Of a stretch of 64,000 nt of DNA, positions 47,601-56,912 are shown one piece after another. Made by a program: the position numbers and the translations under genes. This DNA comes from Limnoperna fortunei (lineage: Eukaryota; Mollusca; Bivalvia; Mytilida; Modiolidae). Under the pieces are notes generated by a model. The model was not told where the DNA came from. It saw only the letters and a list, made by a program, of their open reading frames with translations, and did not search any database. Positions within the stretch are counted from its first letter, which is position 1. Every line of letters starts with the position of its first letter. The stretch spans positions 66,636,433 through 66,700,432 of the forward strand of contig OX104112.1 of assembly GCA_944474755.1 (NCBI GenBank). Direction: 5' to 3'.

Positions 47601-50600
47601 AGATCCTTTGTTTTATGAAAAACTGGGCGAATATCTAAGATTGCGCAAGTAGACTTATTACACTCGGATGATATCTAACTGTTGTGTATTAGTGTAAGTA
47701 TAATATAAGTTGTATAATGAATACGATTTTTATCCTAAGATTTAAGTTGCACTGGTTCCAAACTTTTGTATTAAATAATAAAAAATGTTAAATATATTCA
47801 AATTTTAAATATTAGATTTATTTGCACGCGTTACTTTTGTGTAGAATTATGCTTTGTATTTTTAAAATGATATTTATTATTTTAAAAATCCCAACAGCAA
47901 GAAATCAATCAATATGTTGACATTTCATTTTCAGTTCAATGACACAGGAGATTCTGAAGGTATTCAATTGATTTTTAGAAATTAAAAATCCCGATAAAAT
48001 AATAACATTCATTAAGATGAAACCAAATATCAACAGTGGAATATTTGAATAATAATAATTTCCGTTTTCAGAAAAACAACACATAACTATTTAATTAATA
48101 CATTAAAAGTGTTTATATTAACATAAATTATACATTATAGAGGCATTCCTATAGTTTTGTTACCATATTTTTACACGAATCAGTTAATATATAAGCAAAA
48201 AAAAATCCGGAATAATGAAAGAGACCTCCAAAAATTTGAATGCCACTGGAAAAGTATGGATTGTTGGGATGGATCGAAAATCAAGCCATTATTGAGGCTG
48301 TAATACACCACCTAAAAATCTACAAAAAGGGACTTTAATGTGTAAAGAGCTAGCTGCGGAAAAGTAGCTCTTTAGGGTCCTTTGACATGTTGTTAATTTG
48401 GCAGGTACAACAAATAAAAAAACAGCCTAGGACCTAAGGAGCTACGGCTCCGCATCTAGTACGGAGCGTGCCACTTTATATCTAGTTATAACGTGACAAG
48501 CCCCAAACGTAATGTCCTCTAATTTCTACCACTGTTGCAAGCTTGTGATTATACCTCGAGTCCTGCACCGTATTTTTGAGTTATAGGCAACTTTTTTGTT
48601 AGTATAAAATCGTAAGAATTTTTCACACACACCTTCAACATCAAAATAATACGTATTATTAAAAATGCCATTGGACACCACTACTCCATACACGTCGTTT
48701 CTTTGGCATGACTCACGTAGTCTGAACACATGTTTCTGAAATATCCCGTCGTCCTCTGTTTTCCTGGTTGTTTCGGTAACATTAAGAATAACCTTCCCAT
48801 TTCTCCATAAATATGGCATTGATATTTCTGGAAAGCTTTGAAAACTTGCATATATACCACAGGTATTGTTTGTATTGACAGTATTCACCTCACGTAGTAA
48901 GACGGGTCCTATAAATTAAAACAAATGTATCTATCTGTATCATGACACATTTGCAGAAAATTTTAATACATAATAAGCAATTAGTTACATATTAAATTGT
49001 ACATGAAAAAGACCACTAACAAATAAAATTTAAGTATTGTTATTGAGTTTAACTTATAAGTAAGACATACAAAACACACTTAAAACATAACACTAGACAT
49101 AGTTACCGTTGACATTCAATTGTGTTGACGCCCTTGCAACTATACTGCTGTTTTTCCTCATATCGACCACGGTACAGTAATACTTTCCCATTATCTGATA
49201 TGTGCAGTTGTTGACTGTCAAATTATTACTGTTGTTCTGAACCAATGGCTCCACGAAACGATTAGCTGTTGTAGGACAAATCCAATTTCCAAAGGCAAAC
49301 GGATAGTTTAAGTTTGTTACTTGACAGAAAAATGTAACTGGATGTCCGTACAACGCCACAGTAACATCAGGCAAAACAAACCTAGCATTATCTGACAACA
49401 GAGAGAAAACAATTGCATCGAAAGAGTTTAAACATTTATTAAAAAAACTAAATTCTGAAAGACTGATAGGGAAATGAGATGGTAAAATTGTTGATAATTC
49501 GTATGTTCTATTTTGATTTCATTGTGAAGATGGACTATAATTTTAGAATTTTGGTGATAAACCGCTCCTTTATTCGTTTGGATTTGCCATTTTAATGTTT
49601 CTCTTTGGAATGCCTGGAATAGTGAATTTTGATTTTGAATCTTTGCTGATAACTTGATGATAAAACATATAATTATAGCCTGGACGAGAAAAAAATTCAC
49701 AGACTACGAACAGGTAGTATGTATAAATTTTAACTGGATTTGACCCAACTATTTGGAGATGAGACTATATTTATTTGTATTTTTACCACCTAAAAATTAT
49801 ATATAACAAATTTGTAAACTGAACAAATTCAATGTGTGTAACTTCTTATAAAATGTGTGTCTAATTTACTTTGATTAGTGGAACTGTAAAACTAGTAATT
49901 TTGAAAAATAGATATATACAATTATGGCCTTTTGATGAGGTCTATACATGTTTTTTATCGACTTTAATGAAAGTATAGTGACTGACGACTAAGTCAGAGA
50001 TCAATATACTTTCGTCAACTGGATAAAAAATTATAGAATTTTTTACACACTTCAAATTTTAAATAAAAATTTGGATTAGTTGTCTCCTTAATATTTATCC
50101 CACAACTTGCTTCACCAAGATGTTCACGCTTTAACCAAGTAATAACCATTTAATTTTTAACATTAATTATAACAAAAACTTGCGATTTTGTTTTACGAAA
50201 ACATTAGATTAACCAAAATACATACAAACAATTTAGTCATTCTGATTTGATTATTCTAGAAAAGAAAAAGAATCGAACACAGATCTGGAAAACTGGAAAA
50301 TAAAATCTATTTTTTAGAAAGGCTCAACTATCAATATTCAGAAGTTGTTAGTCTGGCAACTATTTTACAGTTTAATCGTGTGAGATGAAATCGTCCAAAT
50401 TATACAATATTATAATTTCAATATTTATTAATGAAAGTTTCTAAATTCAAAACTTACATGGCAAGATGCGTAATACTACATCTGACGTCAAGTTTTCACC
50501 ACTGTTGAAAGCAGAACATTCACATTTCGTTCCATTGTAAACAATATCAATAGTCAATTTAAGACTTAAAGTGGCAATACCACTGTCAAAGTCGTGTTTG

Positions 50601-52116
50601 TTCTCTTTTCCATGACATCGAAATACCACCGAAGTGTTGTGCATTTGTCCCAAAGAAATAAAACAATGGAGTTCTACCTTTTCACCATCAATAAAGTCAC
50701 GTTTAGGTAAAATAGACATATCCGTTTCTTGTGAAAAAAAAACATAACATTTATCTATAACATATAACATTTATCTATAACATATAACATTTCTTTAAAA
50801 AATCCAAACAGAACGTTACTTTTAATTTCTGCATCGTTTCTAATAAAAATGAAAAGATGCATACATAATTTTCTGAAAGGTTTGCTAAAAAATTAAATCA
50901 CAATTACACAACATATACCACAGATGCATTTACAAAATGGTCTAATAAAAAGAATATTCTACAAACGGACGGTTTGAACTTCTTACGTCATAGTATAGAA
51001 AGTTGTTTGTACTAACTGGTATTACAATGTAACATTGCCATTAATATTTTTGAATTATTTAAAACATGTTAATTCACATAGGAAATTTTTGCGTCTTGAT
51101 TATTTAATATAACCAAATGAAAACTTACATTTTAATTTTGCACAAACATTTTTATTAGCTAGAAACGCAATTAATATAAAGACAACACATGCATATTGCA
51201 TATAAATTAAACCTTTGGTAGCCTGGTTAGGCCGTTCATTTATTAAAGCACCTGATGCAGAAAGATAAAATATTTATTACAAAAGACATCCTTGTGAAGA
51301 TATAAAGAGATATAATTATCTCCTTTAAATTTAAATGTATAATTTGGCAACAATGAAGAAACACAAACGGTGAGCTAATCTTTCGATGAGATTTTCCGCA
51401 AAGACACATATTAACCAATGACTTAAAATACATAAGAAAAAGGACCAGTTTATTATATACAATTAATATACACTTTTCGGTTTCTGAAAGTGACAATAAA
51501 GTTCCGTCTTCAGTAAACGCAAGTTATTGTGTCAAAACAAACCAGATTAATGGTTAAAATTGGTTAATAATTTTTAATAAAATGGGTATTTTCATATAAA
51601 GGCTGCATTATGTCGTCGTACAGTCGTATTGTGTCGAGATCAGCTGTATAGACCCTCGGTTGTGAGTTCGAATAAGTTGAGAATGATATTAAATTTATAA
51701 ATAGTTCCTATAAAAAAGTTAACCTAAAATGGTATTTTAATGATGTTTTACTATTTTATTGAATTTTTATTCCAATAGGAAAAGTCAATTTGCCCACGGT
51801 TTCATATCAATACGGAAGATAAATATGACAGCTAATCTATGTCAGTGGAACCAGTGAATTTGGTACCCTTTGTTACATATACAAAAGCCGTTTTTGATAG
51901 GAGATTGAATATGCTAATATACTTCATAGGATGTACATGTAGTGCTGAAGTCATTGCGGAAATGGTACTTTCGGTTCCATGGTATGGGCACATATGGGAT
52001 TTCTATCAATATTTCCTTAACAATTTACGTTTAACAGTAATCTAACTTGTGAAGTTCATGTCATGATTGTAATAGTAAATTAAGTGTAAACAGTATTTTG
52101 TGTAGTAAATGCAAGT

Positions 52117-52189
<73 letters not shown>

Positions 52190-54440
52190 ATAAATTGATA
52201 ATACATTTAAATTCTATATCATAACCTCCGACAAGGTATTATCATGTTTTGCCATCGAGCTTTGTTTGACAAACAAAACTCATTCCCTTACCTTGGTCGG
52301 TTGCAGCAACATAAGTTTTTCGATCGTATTTTAGACTACATAAATAAATAAATAACTTACGTATGACATTGATTTGCGTGGCCTTTCTAACTATTCTTCC
52401 AGATAGGCTACGATAAGAACATGTCAAAAGTTTCTCTGAGTCATCTAACTGAATATTATTGACAAGGACGCTGTACGTGCATTGGTCAACATTGCACGTG
52501 AATGCCGTTCGGTTTTCCCACTGTGGATAATGGCTACAGTTTGGACCACTGAACAACCAATTCTTCTGTCCAAATTCTATTACAACGTTGTTACTTCCGT
52601 TGCATGGTTTGACGGTACATGTAACAGTGTGATTGCTACCAACATGTACTTCAGTAGAATTATCTGGGGATAATTCAATATCCTCCTGCTTTGTTCCTAA
52701 AAATAATTGGTTTTGAAAAAATTGTAAAAGTCTTGTTTTTGCTTTTGCTATACAAGGATATTAAAATTAAGAATTTAAGAAAAATCATTTAACAATTTGA
52801 TTTATTGATTCGTGGTAGACTTATACTTTTATTGCGTATTTCTAGTTAACATAAAATATGTACAATTGTGTTCGTAGTCAATAGTCAATATTTATAGACA
52901 TGACATTTAGTGGGCGAGTGGTGATAGTGGGAATCTTGGATTTGACAATTGTTTAATATAGTCAAAAGGAAGACATTTTTGATGGTCGTTTCTGACACTT
53001 AGTTTTATGATACTTGATTTTCATACTTTTAGAGTTTAATATATCTTTCCTTTAGATTTTTTCTGTTCTTTTTACAAGTATCTTTAATATTAAAACCCTT
53101 ATTTCCTTTAAGCCTAATGTCGCCATGGTCAATGGTCACTTGTCCCAATTGAAGGCTCTGAACTGTTGTAAAATACGCCCAGATCCACGTGAAGTGTTGA
53201 AATGACTACATGTGCCTGTTAAATGGTTTGTCATGAGACATTTCTTAGAACAATTCATCTTAAAACCATCATATGACATGTCTAAGATACAATGTAATTT
53301 TAATATATGATAATGAGTTTTTATTAAATAACAATTTAACACATGATCAAATTTGATCCCTAACAGACCTGAAACCAAATATATAGTTCTTTACTCGGCT
53401 GATTGATATGTACACAAACTGTTAAACAAGTTATATGTAACACACAAATATTTAAAACGAGCAATTCATATATCATATAAAGTGCAATTTCAATCGATAT
53501 AAATGAAGGTAATAAAGACAATCCAAAAAATCAAAGTGTAAGAAACTGGCAAACGTTAGAACTAACAACCAAAACTATAGGAACTACAGCAATGATCATG
53601 CTTTGGTACAGGCATTTCAAAAGAAATGGTGGGTTAAACCAGGTTTTATGGTATGCCAAACCTCCCGCCTCCAATACTGTAGTATGTGAGTTAGTATGTT
53701 AGTTATAATGGATGGGTATCAAATACCATGCAATAGTCAGTAAAATGTGTAGCCAATAATCATCATAGTATAATCACTGTTTACTGAATTCAAACAACAA
53801 CGTCAACACAGTTTTTGTTGGTTATTTGTTGTTTTTATTATTTTACAAATTTTTCCAATTTTTGTAACCATATTTGTTTACAAAGTACGATATTTAAACT
53901 ATAACTTCGGTTAGGATCATTTTAGTGCGGTCCTAATTGATCAAATTTGTTGTCCTAAAGTAAGATAGGTGGATGGATGGATGGAGACGGAATTGACTGA
54001 TTTCGTGAGATTTGTTGTAACGAATTCTCACGGTGCTCTGATATGTTATCATGAGTTCAGTGTTTTTTTTTCAAACTTGTGTCATGGTGAGTTCTGTTTT
54101 CACGGGTGTGTTATCGGGCGTTTTGTGTTCGCAAACACGTAAAACATGGTATAAGTAAAATCTCATTTGTAAAGATACTACGAGAATAAAGACAGATAAT
54201 TATGATTTTGTTACCATTACAATACCCATATTTGATTGAATTTTTAATGTAAAATAGTGCTTTCAGTATATGATTATCCTATAACACAAAATAAGCGTCA
54301 TCTAATTGAATTTCTGGTTTTGCGTTGTACTATGTCAGATAACCTCAAGATTAGATAAGAAAATACATACCTTGAACGACTGATAATATAAGTAAAATTA
54401 GAATCATTCCCATGATCAAATGTGGGAAGGAGTAATTCAT
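43204..54440 (-). CDS. Seven-Ig-module type I receptor with tyrosine-motif cytoplasmic tail (12-exon model)
   Basis: Twelve exons chain without a stop to 808 codons: 54371-54440 (signal peptide), 52361-52696, 50458-50727, 49107-49391, 48633-48908, 47126-47407, 46378-46665, 45748-46068 (seven Ig-like modules), 44958-45053 (transmembrane), 44616-44652, 43660-43739 and 43204-43286 (cytoplasmic). All ectodomain exons are phase 1-1, the usual arrangement for Ig domains. Modules fall into three types: A (FG[NQ]W and CTY), B (a late CEC) and C (GPxxI and a W-containing RNGK). The tail carries VYNTA, FYEEI (Src-family SH2 type), SNYDNI (ITIM-like and YxN) and NIYLEL. It is likely a surface recognition or adhesion receptor with an immune-type layout; ligand and family name are not recognised. 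The exon chain rests on splice sites and phase, not on transcripts. Confidence 0.82.
43766..44215. repeat. Tandem duplication of ~200 bp in an Ig-receptor intron
   Basis: Words at 43766-43960 (CTGTTGGG, AGCGTAGTCTAAAGAGTTTT, CACCCAATTAAATGTC, CATTGTCGTCAATACCGG) recur at 44019-44215. The first copy also has an inverse end (TAGACTACGCTTTAAGCTTA at about 43970-43990), giving a ~170-bp TIR unit that the second copy lacks. Confidence 0.75.
44958..45053 (-). CDS. Ig receptor exon 9: transmembrane segment
   Basis: Phase 1-1 exon encoding NTVTKILILSLIIASVMFLA, then GLNVVICRTLK: one hydrophobic helix followed by a basic stop-transfer. An overlapping frame is open but polar. The donor is GTAAATG. Confidence 0.8.
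45748..46068 (-). CDS. Ig receptor exon 8: Ig-like module C2 (membrane proximal)
   Basis: Phase 1-1 exon, acceptor TCTCTTCTAG, donor GTGAGT. It begins GPPVIINT and contains GCMLNVNF, IIWYRNGKKL and KPLCDLEKSTYSFIAKSG. As in module C1, the second cysteine precedes the Y strand. Confidence 0.88.
46378..46665 (-). CDS. Ig receptor exon 7: Ig-like module A3
   Basis: Phase 1-1 exon, acceptor ATATTACAG, donor GTAAGT. It encodes IKLTCKVNT, VFGNWSHH, SFCTYEDIGNYTCNIVDKRK and TTYLNV. It has a canonical D-x-G-x-Y-x-C strand F. Confidence 0.88.
47126..47407 (-). CDS. Ig receptor exon 6: Ig-like module B2
   Basis: Phase 1-1 exon with a weak acceptor (CTTTAAAG) and donor GTAGGT. It encodes ASVSCYNIG, NLSCSNVS, ITLDFDADID and NTTCECKNTK. 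Its B-type layout matches the exon at 50458. Confidence 0.8.
48633..48908 (-). CDS. Ig receptor exon 5: Ig-like module C1
   Basis: Phase 1-1 exon, acceptor AATTTATAG, donor GTGTGT. It begins GPVLLREV and contains NNTCGIYASF, PYLWRNGKVIL and ESCQRNDVYGVVVSNG. The second cysteine lies before the usual D..Y position instead of after it. It pairs with the module at 45748. Confidence 0.85.
49107..49391 (-). CDS. Ig receptor exon 4: Ig-like module A2
   Basis: Phase 1-1 exon, acceptor TTGTCAG, donor GTAACT. It encodes VTFFCQVTN, AFGNWICP, NNCTYQIMGKYYCTVVD and RASTQLNV. It is the closest relative of the module at 46378. Confidence 0.88.
50458..50727 (-). CDS. Ig receptor exon 3: Ig-like module B1
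   Basis: Phase 1-1 exon after a T-rich acceptor ending CACAAG, with donor GTAAGT. It encodes VELHCFISLG, VVFRCHGK and NGTKCECSAFN. The late CEC is shared with the exon at 47126. N-glycosylation sequons (NTS, NGT, NLT) are visible. Confidence 0.85.
51130..51202 (-). CDS. Second signal-peptide exon inside the Ig receptor gene
   Basis: An ATG at 51200-51202 opens MQYACVVFILIAFLANKNVC then AKLK, a clear signal peptide, ending at a consensus GTAAGT donor in phase 1. Splicing to the next exon (50727) would create TAA at the junction (T plus AA); splicing to 49391 (T plus AT) stays open. It is therefore either an alternative first exon for a shorter five-Ig isoform or a leftover from a duplicated gene. 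Confidence 0.6.
52117..52190. repeat. (CAA)n-(TAA)n microsatellite
   Basis: About 11 CAA units followed directly by about 13 TAA units, in the intron between Ig receptor exons 2 and 3. Confidence 0.97.
52361..52696 (-). CDS. Ig receptor exon 2: Ig-like module A1
   Basis: Phase 1-1 exon with acceptor TTTTTAG and donor GTAAGT. It encodes TVTCTVKPC, FGQKNWLF, DQCTYSVLV, KLLTCSY and KATQINVI. The FG-x-NW and CTY landmarks are shared with the exons at 49107 and 46378. It has several extra cysteines compared with those. Confidence 0.85.
53600..53685 (+). repeat. Dispersed repeat with GGTTTAACC core, copy in Ig-gene intron
   Basis: TTGGTACAGGCATTTC, AAATGGTGGGTTAAACCAGG, GCCAAACCTCCCGCC: inverse counterpart of 27765-27850. 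I associate this word combination with mussel genomes (recollection, not searched). Confidence 0.7.
54371..54440 (-). CDS. Ig receptor exon 1: start codon and signal peptide
   Basis: The ATG is at 54438-54440. The exon encodes MNYSFPHLIMGMILILLI and LSVVQ, a typical hydrophobic signal peptide, and ends at a GTATGT donor in phase 1. Its first codon pair fits the module exon at 52696 (G plus GA). Confidence 0.8.
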
Positions 54441-54616
54441 TATCAGCACAAGGAAATAATAGATTTCAATGCAATTTTAGTTAGAACGGAAATATAGCTC
54501 ATATAACAATTGTTCAATTCAACTGAATTTGCATACATTATGTCAGCCATTTTTAATTATTAGATATAACCATGTAATATATTCTGTACTGTTTTAAATG
54601 GAGAGACCATTTCAAA

Positions 54617-54902
54617 GAACAAGAATAAATGTCAACTGAATTTTAAATAGAATGAAAGTATAACTCATTTTACTATTGTGAAACTGAATTTGCTTGCTTG
54701 TTGAATATGATTAGAATATATAAGCGCATAAAATTTTATATAATAGATGTCGTTCTCAGAGAACAAGAATAAATGTCAACTGAATTTTAAATAGAATGAA
54801 AGTATAACTCATTTTACTATTGTGAAACTGAATTTGCTTGCTTGTTGAATATGATTAGAATATATAAGCGCATAAAATTTTATATAATAGATGTCGTTCT
54901 CA
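54617..54902. repeat. Near-perfect 141-bp tandem duplication upstream of the Ig receptor start
   Basis: AGAACAAGAATAAATGTCAA through TAGATGTCGTTCTCAG occurs twice in direct succession, at about 54617-54757 and 54758-54902. A weaker related stretch lies at 54480-54600, immediately 5' of exon 1. Confidence 0.92.
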
Positions 54903-55044
54903 GAGAAATTAGCAATCATTCCATATTTTTACCTTTTTCATTTCCTTAATTGTTTAAATATGACCTAAAATATAAGTGTAAGAAATTCATATACGTCACA
55001 TATGTATATAACATAATCACTGGTCATCTTTTAAACCCTAGATA

Positions 55045-56370
55045 CAACAGTATTCAAACATGCATGGGGTGGGTTCATTATCTCCTCTATGGGTCCTATT
55101 GCATGGGATGGGTTCATTGACTGGTCTATGGGTCAAATGGCATTTGATAGGTTCATTGACTGGTCTATAGGACCAATGGCATGGGATGGGTTCATTGACT
55201 GGTTTATGGGTCAACTGGCATTGAATACGTTCATTGACTGGCCTATGTGTCAAATGGCATTTGATAGGTTCATTGACTGGTCTATAGGACCAATGGCATG
55301 GGATGGGTTCATTGACTAGTTTATGGGTCCAATGGCATTGGATGGGTTCATTGACTGGTCTATGAGTCAAATGGCATGGGATGGGTTCATTGACTGGTCT
55401 ATGGGCCCAATGGCATGGGATGGGTTCATTGACTGGTCTATGGGTCCAATGGCATTGGATGGGTTCATTGACTGGTCTATGGGTCCAATGGCATGGGATG
55501 GGTTTATTGGCTGGTATGGGTTCACTGGCATGGAATGGGTTTTTGACTGGTGTATGGGTCCACTGGCATGGGATGGGTTCATTGGCTGATATATGGGTCC
55601 ACTGGCATGGGATGGGTTCATTGACTGGTCTATGGGTCCAATGGCATGGGATGGGTTCATTGACTGGTCTATGGGTCCAATGGCATGGGATGGGTTTATT
55701 GGCTGGTATGGGTTCACTGGCATGGGATGTGTTCATTGACTGGTGTATGGGTCCAATGGCATGGGATGGGTTCATTGACTGGTATATGGGTCCAATGGCA
55801 TGGGATGGGTTCATTGACTGGTGTATGGGTCCAAAGGCATGGGATGGGTTTATTGGCTGGAATGGGTCCAATGGCATGGGATGGGTTCATTGGCTGATAT
55901 ATGGGTCCACTGGCATGGGATGGGTTCATTGACTGGTCTATGGGTCCAATGGCATGGGATGGGTTCATTGACTGGTCTATGGGTCCAATGGCATGGGATG
56001 GGTTTATTGGCTGGTATGGGTTCACTGGCATGGGATGTGTTCATTGACTGGTGTATGGGTCCAATGGCATGGGATGGGTTCATTGACTGGTATATGGGTC
56101 CAATGGCATGGGATGGGTTCATTGACTGGTGTATGGGTCCAAAGGCATGGGATGGGTTTATTGGCTGGAATGGGTCCAATGGCATGGGATGGGTTCATTG
56201 GCTGGTGTATGGGTGCAATGGCATGGGATGGGTTCATTGGCTGGTATAGGTCCACTAGCATGGGATGGGTTCATTGACTGGTGTATGGGTGCAATGGCAT
56301 TGGATGGGTTCATTGGCTGGTATGGGTTCACTGGCATGGGATGGGTTCATTGACTGGTCTATGGGTCAAC
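55045..56370. repeat. 39-bp minisatellite array with higher-order structure
   Basis: About 33 units of ATGGGATGGGTTCATTGACT-GGTCTATGGGTCCAATGGC, some 36-37 bp. 39 is a multiple of three and the unit lacks stops in several frames, so long open frames appear on both strands; they repeat GPIDQSMNPSHAI (minus) or MAWDGFIDWSMGP (plus). No independent coding signal is seen. A block of about 308 bp (near 55570-55870) is repeated at about 55880-56180. Confidence 0.95.
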
Positions 56371-56659
56371 GAATGATGGATTCATGTAATAGGCTATAGA
56401 ATGGAATACAATTAATAAAATATATTATAAAGAAGCAGAAGGCAGTCTGTAAATTCAGCATATTGAAGAAATATTTTTCTTTTTTGTGCTGAGTGGATGT
56501 ATTTGTAAAATTAATAGTTTGTAAAAGGTATTTTAAATTGATGTAAAAATTAAGGGTGATGAATGAATTTCAGCCAAAACAAGCCTTGCCACAGATTTTT
56601 ATTATTGCAATATATTTCTGGTATCTTTTTAGTTAACGGAAGAGCCTGATATTAAACAA

Positions 56660-56912
56660 CTGGGGACTCGGTGGCCGAGTGTTTAAGGTAGTTAGTCTAC
56701 TATTGTTCGCGTGGCCTGAGATTGTGGGTTTGGGTCTCACTGCATGCAGGGTGCGCTCCAATCTTATTGGCAAGGTTGCCGGTTTTTCTTCTAAATGTCT
56801 GGGATTTTCTCCGGGTACTCCGGCTTCCTCCCCCTATAAAAACTGGACGCCATGATATAGCAGAAAAATTGCAGAAAGTGGCGTTTAACAAAATTTAAAC
56901 AAACAAACAAGT
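56660..56912 (+). mobile_element. Full-length tRNA-derived SINE
   Basis: CTCGGTGGCCGAGTGTTTAAGG head, GGTTTGGGTCTCACTGCATG, GGGTACTCCGGCTTCCTCC, GGACGCCATGATATAGC and GTGGCGTTTAAC, then (CAAA)n-like tail. Confidence 0.88.

Noticed and set aside
49428..49700. Open frame starting NFFLVQAIIICFIIKLSAK, signal-peptide-like
   Set aside because: The start is GTG, not ATG, and no suitable donor in phase 1 was found; likely intron.
55038..56249. Several 70-279 residue open frames on both strands in the 55-56 kb array
   Set aside because: They arise because the 39-bp repeat is divisible by three and stop-free in multiple frames; no splice signals or nonrepetitive coding flank.
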